A stretch of 42,814 nt of DNA from Sporolactobacillus inulinus (GTDB lineage Bacteria; Bacillota; Bacilli; Bacillales; Sporolactobacillaceae). The DNA lies in the NCBI RefSeq assembly GCF_006539285.1, contig NZ_BJMS01000012.1, positions 1 to 42,814 of the forward strand. The letters are read 5' to 3'. Shown here piece by piece: positions 1 to 8,152 of the stretch; position 1 is the first letter of the stretch, and the number at the start of each line of letters is the position of its first letter. The position numbers and the translations under genes were made by a program. Below the pieces are notes generated by a model. That model ran no database searches, was not told the DNA's origin, and saw nothing but the letters and a program-made list of their open reading frames with translations.

Positions 1-8
1 ATAAATGC

Positions 9-494
9 TTATTTTTTCGCTGAATAGAGGGTTAAGCTCAATGATGCTTGCGATCCGGTTTGCATTGAAAATTTGGTAATGTTTAAGATGCGTTCCATCT
101 TTTCAAGATCACCAATGAAATCTGTAATTTCCTGTGTTGATTTTGCGGATAATTGTATGGTATAGCTGTTCGCGTTCAAGGAAGAATTTTGGCTTCTATT
201 TACTCGAGTAATCGTATCAACGTACACTTGATGAACCGCAGCCTGAGCTTGGAATTTCACAAAGAAGGATTCAATTTCTGGCTGCTTTGGCAGAGTTTCT
301 TCGTTTATTGCATTGACCTCTCCATCAGCGCTGCTTTTTTTTGTTAAGGCGGCCATTTCTTTGTAATTCTGAACAGAGCTTTGAGTGAAGGTAAGATTTT
401 CTTTCAAAGGGATAATTTTCATAAAGTAGAAAAATCCAAATCCAGAGCAGACAATGAGAACAGCAGCAACAATAACGATATAGGTCTGTCTCAT
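9..494 (-). CDS. pilO: PilO-like type IV pilus inner-membrane assembly protein
   Basis: The 161-residue product has one N-terminal membrane helix (about residues 6-26) followed by a coiled-coil-prone and small globular extracytoplasmic part, the architecture of PilO. PilO pairs with PilN in the alignment complex that links the cytoplasmic motor to the growing pilus. Sequence similarity is weak, as usual for this family. The call rests mainly on position: it is the last gene of a pilM-pilN-pilO string, one base after pilN. No pilP or pilQ follows inside the window, as expected for a cell without an outer membrane, although the operon could continue beyond base 1. Confidence 0.72.
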   Translation of the reverse strand: MRQTYIVIVAAVLIVCSGFGFFYFMKIIPLKENLTFTQSSVQNYKEMAALTKKSSADGEVNAINEETLPKQPEIESFFVKFQAQAAVHQVYVDTITRVNRSQNSSLNANSYTIQLSAKSTQEITDFIGDLEKMERILNITKFSMQTGSQASLSLTLYSAKK

Positions 495-495
495 A

Positions 496-1017
496 TCAAT
501 TCTCCTTCTTCTTAGAGATCGTCATACTTAGAAACAAGTGAACCTGTCCCTTTTTGAACGTTTTGGAATTAACAATTCTCGTTGCGATCACATTTGAAAA
601 GGTTTGATTTCTTAATCTCGATGTAAATAAATCGACATCGGCAAATGAAGTAATCTGATATTCTGCTGTGAGATTTCCTGTTGAATCAATGTCCGTACGG
701 ATTAACTTCGCCCCTTTAGGCAATTGTTCATTAATTATAGTTAACGAGTCATAGATCGAGAGCTTATTTTTCTCAATTTGATTTACCGCGTCAATCGTGG
801 AAAGTGATTTTGTACGCCCATTCGCAATTTTTTTCTCCGATTGTACTTTCCAATAGCTCTCTTGATTCTGCGCAGCCTGAAGTTGGCCACTTAAATTCAT
901 CGTGTACCAAGTAAAGAAGGCAAGTGCGAGTACGCAAACCCCGGCAAAGACGATCGCAAACCAAATCAATGCTTTCGGCGTTTTCCGTTCGTAGGGGAGA
1001 AGGTTGATATCAATCAT
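496..1017 (-). CDS. pilN: PilN-like type IV pilus assembly protein
   Basis: The 173-residue protein begins with the motif IDINLLPYE, the conserved short cytoplasmic N-terminus through which PilN docks into a groove of PilM. A transmembrane helix (about residues 17-40), a coiled coil and a small C-terminal domain follow. The start codon overlaps the end of pilM by four bases (ATGA), so translation is probably coupled. With PilM and PilO it would form the platform around the PilC/ATPase motor. Family assignment is firm because of the INLLP motif. Confidence 0.88.
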   Translation of the reverse strand: MIDINLLPYERKTPKALIWFAIVFAGVCVLALAFFTWYTMNLSGQLQAAQNQESYWKVQSEKKIANGRTKSLSTIDAVNQIEKNKLSIYDSLTIINEQLPKGAKLIRTDIDSTGNLTAEYQITSFADVDLFTSRLRNQTFSNVIATRIVNSKTFKKGQVHLFLSMTISKKKEN

Positions 1018-1949
1018 TTCATCCCCTCCTTCATCGCAAGACCGATGGCAGGAATGCTCGTTTCATTGATTGTTTCAGGATCGTTGATCTTCTCACGGTC
1101 AATCGCAAGGCTTTGCACGTCCTGCGGAACAAGCGCTTGAAGTGCATTCTGAAGCAGAGCGGTATGCCCATGATCGCCAAATAAATAGATCATTGCAACC
1201 TCGTCAGCACCTTTGCGCACGCTGTACTGATAAAAGTTTAGCATTCGTTCAATTTCCGTTGCCGCATTGAGGTAGAACGTATCTGGTTCCGCTGTTTCAA
1301 GATTGACTTGGCGAACAAACATCGGAATGTCGCCACTAAAAATCGACACATAGAGTGATTCGTTTTCGAGGTGCACGTACATCCGCTGCTGCTCAGCAAT
1401 TTCCGGGTGAAAATGCTGCACCCAGCGATCAATTCCTAAAGCGCTGAATTCGGCATTGACCGGATTCAAACCGGCATTGGACTGCAGCTTCCTGTATTTC
1501 AGTACGACATGTTCCGGTGCCGCGATAAACAACACATTGGTTCCGGTTGCTTCACGTTGAATCACATGGAAATCGAAAACCGGTTTATCGAATGGAAGTT
1601 GAATCTTATTTCCCATTTCGATGAAAAAGTAGTTTTGCAGTTCTGAATCCGATTTGACACCGGGAAAATCAAACTGGCGAAGGATAAGCTGGGACGTTGG
1701 AATGGCAAAGTACGTTTTTTTGCCCTTTGCTTTAAGCACGCGAACCATATCCTTTAAATAATCCGTGAAGGTTTGTTCATCCTTAACGCGTCCGTTTTCC
1801 ACAATACCTCGCTCAAGCGGCTTCTCCAGATAAGTGAAACCAGCAGGAATGTCGGCATTGCCGCGCGAAAGCACCATCCGAATCGCATAATCGGATACAG
1901 TTAATCCAACGCTGGCATGATTTTGAAAGAGTCGAATCACAAGCATCAT
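1014..1949 (-). CDS. pilM: PilM-like actin-fold pilus assembly ATPase
   Basis: This 311-residue soluble protein has the early VGLTVSDYAIRMV pattern and the FtsA/PilM-type layout expected of the actin-like cytoplasmic component of the type IV pilus alignment complex. Its partner motif (INLLP) is present in the next gene. The start is uncertain: two adjacent ATGs lie right after an AGGA, and a GTG nine bases further has better Shine-Dalgarno spacing. The gene begins eight bases after the pilD stop and overlaps pilN by four bases. Product length is slightly below the usual 340-350. Confidence 0.85.
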   Translation of the reverse strand: MMLVIRLFQNHASVGLTVSDYAIRMVLSRGNADIPAGFTYLEKPLERGIVENGRVKDEQTFTDYLKDMVRVLKAKGKKTYFAIPTSQLILRQFDFPGVKSDSELQNYFFIEMGNKIQLPFDKPVFDFHVIQREATGTNVLFIAAPEHVVLKYRKLQSNAGLNPVNAEFSALGIDRWVQHFHPEIAEQQRMYVHLENESLYVSIFSGDIPMFVRQVNLETAEPDTFYLNAATEIERMLNFYQYSVRKGADEVAMIYLFGDHGHTALLQNALQALVPQDVQSLAIDREKINDPETINETSIPAIGLAMKEGMK

Positions 1950-1957
1950 TCCTACTA

Positions 1958-2713
1958 TTAAAAGATTAGATCAAAATATAAGGTGATTAGCTGATCGCCG
2001 AAGAAGAAGCTGGTCAGTATCCCTAAAGCAATAAATGGAACAAAGGGTACCGGCTGCCGGCGTTTAATCAGTCCCAGCAGTTGTCCGCCGAGTCCAATGA
2101 CAGCACCAAAGAATGTGGCTAGAAAAAACCCTAAAATGACGAGTTTCCAACCTAAAACCAGGCCTAGGATGGCAAACAATTTGATATCGCCGCCACCCAT
2201 GCCGCCGCGACTGATTAAGGCAATCAAGGCAAGCAGTCCGAACCCCGCTGCGAATCCGAGCGGCGCGTCCCACCACGGATGAGGAGGGTAAATGATCCGA
2301 AAGGCAACGAACAGCGGTAGAAAGAATAGTAAAATCTTATCCGGGATCAGCATGTATTCAAGATCAGTTACAAGCACAATGATCAACAGCGAAACGAGCA
2401 GCCAACCGCAAAGCATCTGTTCAATGGATGTCGCGTGCAAAAAGCTGAATAGAAATAAAAAGCCGGTTGCTGCTTCGATGATCGGGTAGATCGGTGAAAT
2501 CTTAGTGTGACAGGTACGGCATTTGCCTCCCAGAAAAAGATAGGAGAAGACCGGAACCAAATCCAGAATCGTCAAACGCCGCCCGCACGACGGACAGTGC
2601 GAAGGCGGCGTAATAATTGACTGGCCGGCGGGAACCCGCAGACCGACGACGTTATAGAAAGAGCCTAGGATGAGGCCCAGAAGAAAAATATAAAAATTAA
2701 CAAATATACTCAT
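1958..2713 (-). CDS. pilD: Prepilin leader peptidase / N-methyltransferase
   Basis: The 251-residue polytopic membrane protein is the aspartyl protease that cleaves prepilins after glycine and methylates the new N-terminal residue. The first cytoplasmic loop carries paired cysteines (CPSC near residue 40 and CRTC near residue 66), the zinc site of the long bacterial form. The two catalytic aspartates are visible in the VTDLEYMLIPD segment and in GGGDIKL. About seven to eight membrane helices are apparent. It overlaps the end of the major pilin gene by four bases. Competence ComC is the same family, so this enzyme could also process competence pseudopilins. Confidence 0.95.
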   Translation of the reverse strand: MSIFVNFYIFLLGLILGSFYNVVGLRVPAGQSIITPPSHCPSCGRRLTILDLVPVFSYLFLGGKCRTCHTKISPIYPIIEAATGFLFLFSFLHATSIEQMLCGWLLVSLLIIVLVTDLEYMLIPDKILLFFLPLFVAFRIIYPPHPWWDAPLGFAAGFGLLALIALISRGGMGGGDIKLFAILGLVLGWKLVILGFFLATFFGAVIGLGGQLLGLIKRRQPVPFVPFIALGILTSFFFGDQLITLYFDLIF

Positions 2714-3171
2714 GATCCTGTAGAAGTAGAAGGATTTCCACCATTATACTTAATAAGCCCCTGTTCGGTCTTATCAGTAAGATCTGACGGAAGCTTTTCA
2801 TCGGTAATCGTATAAGTTGCCTTAGTTTTATCTGTATTGTCGAACTCAACCTTCACCGAGAATTCGCTTGGTAACTTATTATTAGTATTTTCAAGGTAGT
2901 TCTTTAGCTCACTTTGATCCATTGTTCGATCATTCTCGTTTGACGAGCTGGTAATGTTATTTTCGGCAACATATAATTTAGCGGCATGAATAATAGTCAA
3001 ACCATCTTGTACAGCTGCTTTATCATTTTGTTTATGAATAATCGAAGTCACACTCGGAATTGCGATGGCAGCCAAAATAGCTAAGATAACGATTACCGCC
3101 AAGAGTTCAATCAGTGTAAAGCCTTTCTGGTTTTTCTTTTCGTTCGCTTTTTTCATAATCTTTTTGAGCAT
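2710..3171 (-). CDS. Major type IV pilin-like prepilin
   Basis: The 153-residue precursor has a 17-residue, strongly basic leader ending in KG, then FTLIELLAVIVILAILAAIAIP, the textbook type IV N-terminal helix with Glu at mature position 5. The C-terminal part (about 110 residues) is hydrophilic, with few aromatics and no cysteines, so there is no disulfide D-region. An AGGAGG lies seven bases before the ATG, the best Shine-Dalgarno site of the operon, which fits high expression of the main fibre subunit. It lies between pilC and pilD. ComGC is a relative, but the full pilM-N-O and pilT set argues for a true pilus rather than only a competence pseudopilus. Confidence 0.9.
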   Translation of the reverse strand: MLKKIMKKANEKKNQKGFTLIELLAVIVILAILAAIAIPSVTSIIHKQNDKAAVQDGLTIIHAAKLYVAENNITSSSNENDRTMDQSELKNYLENTNNKLPSEFSVKVEFDNTDKTKATYTITDEKLPSDLTDKTEQGLIKYNGGNPSTSTGS

Positions 3172-3189
3172 ACGTTTTCCTCCTGTCTC

Positions 3190-4398
3190 TTACACGTTTT
3201 GATAGATTTGGAACATAGGGATAATGATGGCTAGGACGATAATACCGACAACAACGGCGAGGAACAGGATAACGAGGGGTTCAATCAGGACCTTCATACG
3301 CTCAGTCATCTGTTCAACGTCATCTTCGTAATACTTGGCGACACTGTTCAGCATTTGATCGAGCATACCGGTTTTTTCGCCGATTGCGGTCATGTGGTGA
3401 ACCATCGCCGGGAAAATTTTCTCCTCCCGAAAGGCTTGTGATAAGGGTCGTCCGAAATCAAGGGCTTCGGCGACTTTATGTATGGCCTGTCGGATGGCAA
3501 GATTCGATGTGATCTTCTCAATTGAGTGCAATGCATCGATGACAGGTACAGAACTGGATAGCAATAGCGCAAGCATCCAGAGCAATCGGGAAAGTTCACT
3601 TTTATAGACTATTATACCTAGTAAAGGCAACTTGATTATAGCATAATCTAGTCTTAATTTACTAGATTTATTTCGTCGGAGGATAGCAATAATAAATACT
3701 GCCGCGATCGCTAAAAGAAAGATCACATACCAGTAAGCGCGAAGCCAGTCACTTATTGTCAAAATGACGCGTGTAATCAGCGGCAGCTGCGTATTCAGGC
3801 CGGCGAACATGGTGCGGAACATCGGGATGATGGTCGTTAATAGAAACAAAACAACACCGATCGACATCATAAAAACAAAGGCAGGGTAGACCATTGCTGT
3901 GCTCAATTTTTGCCGTGACTTATGCTGGCGTTCGTAATAGGTCGCCAGATGGTCCAAACTTTCTTCCAAGCGACCACTGCCTTCACCGGCACGAATCATG
4001 TGGATGATCATCGGGCTAAAAATTTTCGGATGATTTTCAAATGCCTGGGATAGGGTCTGCCCCTCGCGAAGATTGGTGGCCATATCCATAATCGTTTGCT
4101 TAAAGTATTTATTCTTTTCCTCTTGATCCGTTAAAATCTCTAGGGCATCGGAAACCGTCACACCGGCTTTAATGATCGTCGCAAACTGTCTCAGGAAGAC
4201 TACTTTTTCTTGCAGCTTCACGCGAGAACCAAACGAAAGTTCCTTATACCAAATGGAATCGTTATGTTCCTGGATGGACTGGATTGTTAATCCTTGATTG
4301 GCAACTTGCAGCAAGGCTTCTTGTTTGGTTACTGCGGTGATCTTTCCTTTTTTTATTTTGCCGTATGTGTTGGTACCGACATAGTCAAACAGCGGCAT
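3190..4398 (-). CDS. pilC: Type IV pilus inner-membrane platform protein PilC
   Basis: The product is 402 residues, the standard PilC/GspF length. It has an N-terminal cytoplasmic extension (about 1-65) and two repeated T2SSF cytoplasmic domains (around 70-195 and 270-395), each followed by membrane helices. The conserved GE-G motifs (RAGEGSGRLEESL and AIGEKTGMLDQML) are visible. It is the rotary/platform core on which the PilB and PilT ATPases act. The gene follows pilT by four bases and precedes the major pilin. B. subtilis ComGB is shorter, consistent with this being the pilus rather than the competence version. Confidence 0.95.
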   Translation of the reverse strand: MPLFDYVGTNTYGKIKKGKITAVTKQEALLQVANQGLTIQSIQEHNDSIWYKELSFGSRVKLQEKVVFLRQFATIIKAGVTVSDALEILTDQEEKNKYFKQTIMDMATNLREGQTLSQAFENHPKIFSPMIIHMIRAGEGSGRLEESLDHLATYYERQHKSRQKLSTAMVYPAFVFMMSIGVVLFLLTTIIPMFRTMFAGLNTQLPLITRVILTISDWLRAYWYVIFLLAIAAVFIIAILRRNKSSKLRLDYAIIKLPLLGIIVYKSELSRLLWMLALLLSSSVPVIDALHSIEKITSNLAIRQAIHKVAEALDFGRPLSQAFREEKIFPAMVHHMTAIGEKTGMLDQMLNSVAKYYEDDVEQMTERMKVLIEPLVILFLAVVVGIIVLAIIIPMFQIYQNV

Positions 4399-4402
4399 GT
4401 GT

Positions 4403-5437
4403 TCACTTCCTTAATAAAAATGTTTCGACCGATTCACCGGCGATCTCGCGCCGCGTCAGCATATCCTGAACGCAGGCAGCCATAGTTTGCATGCCCTGCG
4501 CGCGATTGACCTGGATGACACTAGGAATCTGGTAGATCTTCTTCTCGCGAATCAAATGACTGATTGCTTTATTATTAATCATGACTTCGGTCGCCACACG
4601 CCGGCTGGTGTAGTCCGGGGTTGGAAACAAGCGCTGCGACACCACAGACACGAGCTCGGCAGCCAGTTGAATGCGGATTTGTCCCTGCTGTTCGGGAGGG
4701 AAGACATCAATGATTCGGTCAACGGTTGAGACTGCATCGTTGGTATGCAGTGTCGCCAAGACGAGGTGACCGGTTTCTGCAGCCGTTAGTGCTGTTCGAA
4801 TCGTCTCCAAGTCGCGCATTTCTCCGACCAGAATTACGTCCGGATCCTCGCGCAAAGCAGATCGAAGCCCTAGTGCGAACGACTGGGTATCGTAACCGAT
4901 CTCGCGCTGCTGAATGATACAGCGGTTGTGTCGATGCAAATATTCGATCGGATCCTCTAGCGTAATGATATGACGGCGCAGTGTCTTGTTCATGTCGTCC
5001 ACGAGCGCCGCAAGTGTCGTTGACTTTCCGCTTCCCGTCGGCCCCGTCACTAAGAATAAACCATGCGGCCGGTGAATGAGTGACTTTAGAACATTGGGCA
5101 AGCGCAGTGAAGCGAAATTGGGTATGGTTTGCGGTATGACACGAAAGGCGATGCTGTAGCATGAACGTTGCCGAAACGCATTCACCCGGAAACGCGATAA
5201 TTTGGCAATGCTGTAAGAAAAGTCAAGTTCACCGTTCGCCTCCAGCTTTGCCAATTGTTCTTCGGACAGAATACCGCGAACGATTTCATCGGTGTCCGCA
5301 GGCCGAATGATCGGTTTGTCGAGTGCAGTTAATTCGCCGTTCAAACGGATCGTCGGCGGAATACCAACGGATAGATGTAAATCGGAGGCTCCGCGCCCGC
5401 AGGCAATCGCCAAACAGTCCTTAAGAAATTCAATCAT
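4403..5437 (-). CDS. pilT: Pilus retraction ATPase PilT
   Basis: The 344-residue hexameric secretion-type ATPase has Walker A GPTGSGKST, the Asp box around TLEDPIEY, Walker B around VILVGEMRD and the His box GHLVLATLHTND. Near residue 290 lies AISHLIREKK, matching the AIRNLIRE motif that distinguishes PilT retraction motors from PilB. Its presence implies retractable pili (twitching, DNA pulling), which the B. subtilis com system lacks. It is 23 bases downstream of pilB in the same operon. Confidence 0.95.
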   Translation of the reverse strand: MIEFLKDCLAIACGRGASDLHLSVGIPPTIRLNGELTALDKPIIRPADTDEIVRGILSEEQLAKLEANGELDFSYSIAKLSRFRVNAFRQRSCYSIAFRVIPQTIPNFASLRLPNVLKSLIHRPHGLFLVTGPTGSGKSTTLAALVDDMNKTLRRHIITLEDPIEYLHRHNRCIIQQREIGYDTQSFALGLRSALREDPDVILVGEMRDLETIRTALTAAETGHLVLATLHTNDAVSTVDRIIDVFPPEQQGQIRIQLAAELVSVVSQRLFPTPDYTSRRVATEVMINNKAISHLIREKKIYQIPSVIQVNRAQGMQTMAACVQDMLTRREIAGESVETFLLRK

Positions 5438-5460
5438 AGTTTTCCCCCTAAGTCTACAGG

Positions 5461-7119
5461 TCAGCTGATAATTTTGAGCAGTTCGTCCACGGTAGTAATT
5501 CCTTGAGCGACTTTCGACAATCCATTTTGAAGCATTGACTCGCCGCCGGAATCACGAACCAGATTTTGAATGTCTGTAAAGGAATTGTGAGTGATCAGTT
5601 TTTCAGACAGTTCATCGCTCAGCGTCAACATTTCATGAACCGCAGTTCGCCCAAGATATCCGGTATGATGGCATGATTTGCACCCGGTGCCCTTCATCAG
5701 GGTATCGGGGCATTCCTGACCCGCTTTTTGAAACAGTGCCTGATCGATGGTGGTTGATGCAGACGGTTGCGCGCAGTCGCGGCAGACACGTCGCACCAAA
5801 CGCTGGGCGACGACACCGGTGAGCGATGCGGCCACGAGAAACGGGTCAATCCCCATATCAATCAAACGGTAGATGGTGGTCGGTACGTCATTGGTGTGCA
5901 AAGTGCTGAGCACAAGGTGCCCGGTCAGCGAGGCACGAATCGCAATTTCCGCAGTCTCAGAGTCGCGAATTTCTCCGACCATGATGATGTTCGGGTCCTG
6001 TCTCAGGATTGCTCTTAATCCGGCGGCAAACGTCAATCCGACTGGAGCATTCGTCTGAATCTGATTTATTCCGTCAATTTGGTATTCAACCGGATCTTCG
6101 ATGGTAATGATGTTCTGGGTCTCATTGTTCAGGTAATTTAAAGCGGCGTAAAGCGTTGACGTTTTCCCGGAACCCGTCGGTCCTGTGATCAGCATTAACC
6201 CGGTCGGTTTGGAAATCATGTTCACAAAGGATTTTTGCTGCGACTCGGTAAAGCCGACATTTGGGATTTTCAGCAGTAAATCCTTTGTATTCAGAAGCCG
6301 AAGCACGATGCGTTCACCAAAAAGGGTCGGAAGCGTCGAAACCCGTAAATCCAGTCGGTTCTTGCCAATCGCAACTTTGACGCGTCCGTCCTGAGGCAAG
6401 CGGGTCTCTGTGATATCAAGCTGACTCATGACTTTGATTCGCGTCACAAGCACGCTCAAAATCTCTTTTGGAAACGTGCGATACGTGTGAAGCTCGCCGT
6501 CAATACGAAACCGAACCACAACACTGAATTCATGGGGATCGATATGGATATCGCTGGCACGATCTTCTACAGCACTTAAGAGACATTTGTTGATCACTTT
6601 CAGAATCGGCGTATTCTCGGCTGAAGTCAGTTCCGGCTCGTCAATCGGGCGGTTGTTGATCGATGTCAGAATCTCATTCACCGAATCTTCCTCGTTATAG
6701 AGCCGGTTGATTGTGCTGGTAATTTCACTTGGCAGTGCCAAAACAACTTTAACATGAAAACCGGTCATCATTTGCAGATCATCAATGGCGTAAAAATTTA
6801 GCGGATTTGCCATGGCAACAAAAAGGGTGTTGCTCTCTTTTTTATAGCAAATCAGTTCATTTTGCCGTGAAAAGGACTGGTCGACGAGATTGACCGTTTG
6901 ATAATCAATGACTAGATTCGATAAATGGATTTGAGGGATAGCTAACTGTATCGAAAGTGCGTCGATCAATTGTTGTTCGGAAATATATCCGCGCTCAATT
7001 AAGGCATGTCCTAATTTTTGTGATGAATCTTTTTGTTCCAGTGTCGAACTCAGCTGGTCTTGTGTAATCATTCCTGATTCGACAAGAAGGTCGCCTAATC
7101 TTCGATGTGTGCGCTGCAT
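5461..7119 (-). CDS. pilB: Pilus extension ATPase PilB
   Basis: The 552-residue product is first in the operon. Residues 1 to about 150 form the MshEN/GspE N-terminal domain (RRLGDLLVESGMI followed by LGHALIERGYIS repeats). The ATPase domain has Walker A GPTGSGKTS near residue 315, Walker B IIMVGEIRD and His box GHLVLSTLHTND. A zinc tetracysteine module is present (CRDC ... CKSC). It powers pilus polymerisation on PilC. CAGGAGGG lies about six bases before the ATG. The MshEN domain often binds cyclic di-GMP in relatives; whether this one does cannot be told here. Confidence 0.95.
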   Translation of the reverse strand: MQRTHRRLGDLLVESGMITQDQLSSTLEQKDSSQKLGHALIERGYISEQQLIDALSIQLAIPQIHLSNLVIDYQTVNLVDQSFSRQNELICYKKESNTLFVAMANPLNFYAIDDLQMMTGFHVKVVLALPSEITSTINRLYNEEDSVNEILTSINNRPIDEPELTSAENTPILKVINKCLLSAVEDRASDIHIDPHEFSVVVRFRIDGELHTYRTFPKEILSVLVTRIKVMSQLDITETRLPQDGRVKVAIGKNRLDLRVSTLPTLFGERIVLRLLNTKDLLLKIPNVGFTESQQKSFVNMISKPTGLMLITGPTGSGKTSTLYAALNYLNNETQNIITIEDPVEYQIDGINQIQTNAPVGLTFAAGLRAILRQDPNIIMVGEIRDSETAEIAIRASLTGHLVLSTLHTNDVPTTIYRLIDMGIDPFLVAASLTGVVAQRLVRRVCRDCAQPSASTTIDQALFQKAGQECPDTLMKGTGCKSCHHTGYLGRTAVHEMLTLSDELSEKLITHNSFTDIQNLVRDSGGESMLQNGLSKVAQGITTVDELLKIIS

Positions 7120-7221
7120 GTGTCTGCCCTCCTGATTCGTAATCTTCTAAAACGATACTTTCATTCTACACCAAAACCCATTAAAATAGATCTGACGACA
7201 GATGCGAAAGGACTGCGACTG
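7120..7221. promoter_or_regulatory. Divergent control region between pilB and the minor-pilin operon
   Basis: This 102-base AT-rich spacer separates the minus-strand pilB operon from the plus-strand minor-pilin genes, so both promoters must lie here or inside the flanking starts. On the plus strand TTCATT, 16 bases, TAAAAT is a mediocre sigma-A-like candidate. On the minus strand a TAGAAT-like -10 is visible without a convincing -35. No perfect ComK box is present. Confidence 0.4.
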
Positions 7222-7638
7222 ATGAACCGAAAACAAGCAGGGATGACGCTAATCGAAGTCATTGCCGCAATAGCATTGCTGAGTATCGTCATTTTATCTT
7301 TCGCGTATGTATTTATCCAGAGCCAGCAAGTGACAACCAATAACGGCGACCGTTTGACCGCATTGCAGCTCGCGCAAAAAGAATTGTCGCAAGTGCTGAG
7401 CGCGGAAACACCTCCGGTTAACTCCGGATCCACTGTTTCTTCACCGACAGCCAGTCCTCTACATACAGACTTTACGATTAAAGTTCCCGATGAACAAAAT
7501 TCAATCTACAAAACTTATGTTTATGTATTAAAAAAAGGGAGCGATGATGATCAGCTTTTACCTATCGTCGTTCGAACCTACTATAACGATACAAAATACG
7601 TAGAACTTTACAACTATTATACGATAACAAGCAATTGA
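7222..7638 (+). CDS. Minor prepilin, PilV/GspI-like
   Basis: The 138-residue protein has a short leader (MNRKQAG) then MTLIEVIAAIALLSIVILSF, a type IV prepilin cleavage site with Glu5 and a hydrophobic helix. The ATG at 7222 is preferred because AAAGGA lies nine bases upstream and it puts the leader at a normal length; the frame is open further upstream. It is the first of three tandem pilin-like genes divergent from the motor operon. Order and size suggest the GspI/PilV, GspJ/PilW, GspK/PilX minor-pilin trio, which primes assembly and sits at the fibre tip in better-known systems. Confidence 0.8.
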   Translation: MNRKQAGMTLIEVIAAIALLSIVILSFAYVFIQSQQVTTNNGDRLTALQLAQKELSQVLSAETPPVNSGSTVSSPTASPLHTDFTIKVPDEQNSIYKTYVYVLKKGSDDDQLLPIVVRTYYNDTKYVELYNYYTITSN

Positions 7639-7651
7639 GAGGTACAGGAAG

Positions 7652-8152
7652 ATGATACATAATTCGAGAGGCGTGACGCTTGTTGAGATGCTCGCCGCAA
7701 TAACCATTGCCACGATTTGTTTTGTTCTTATTTTCAGTATCTGGCTGTCCGGCGAAAAATCAGCGCAACATACCATGACACAAAATGATCTGCAAGCAGA
7801 CGCTCATCTCGTACAAGCACGGATTACACGTGCGTTTTATGAACAGAAGGATAACCTTACTTTAACAATCGACAATGGTGAAGTAATTCTTGCCACTGGT
7901 AAGGGTAGTTCTTCACAACAAGAGCACATATCGAGTCCTAATTTGTTTTATAGTGGGGATGGCTCAGAATTGCAAGATATATCAGATGATACTGGGAATT
8001 TTATTGGCACAAAACTAACTATTGATTATGTTATAAAAACAAGAACAGCGGTAGGTAGTGCTGATAACGAGGGTCCAAGTTTTCATCTCTCAACAACATT
8101 AAACTATCCATGGGAAGACGTAGAGGAGCGTGAACCAAGTGATGCCCCATAA
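7652..8152 (+). CDS. Minor prepilin, PilW/GspJ-like
   Basis: The 166-residue product starts MIHNSRG followed by VTLVEMLAAITIATICFVLIFSI, a seven-residue leader and type IV pilin helix with Glu5. The C-terminal 130 residues are hydrophilic and not recognisable by eye. It follows the first minor pilin by 13 bases with AGGAAG just before the ATG, and its end overlaps the third gene. The PilW/GspJ label is inferred from order and the N-terminal motif. Confidence 0.78.
   Translation: MIHNSRGVTLVEMLAAITIATICFVLIFSIWLSGEKSAQHTMTQNDLQADAHLVQARITRAFYEQKDNLTLTIDNGEVILATGKGSSSQQEHISSPNLFYSGDGSELQDISDDTGNFIGTKLTIDYVIKTRTAVGSADNEGPSFHLSTTLNYPWEDVEEREPSDAP

Noticed and set aside
7120-7221. Possible ComK box upstream of the pilus genes
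   Set aside because: AAAA-N6-TTTC is off in spacing and sequence from AAAA-N5-TTTT and no paired box lies at a standard distance.
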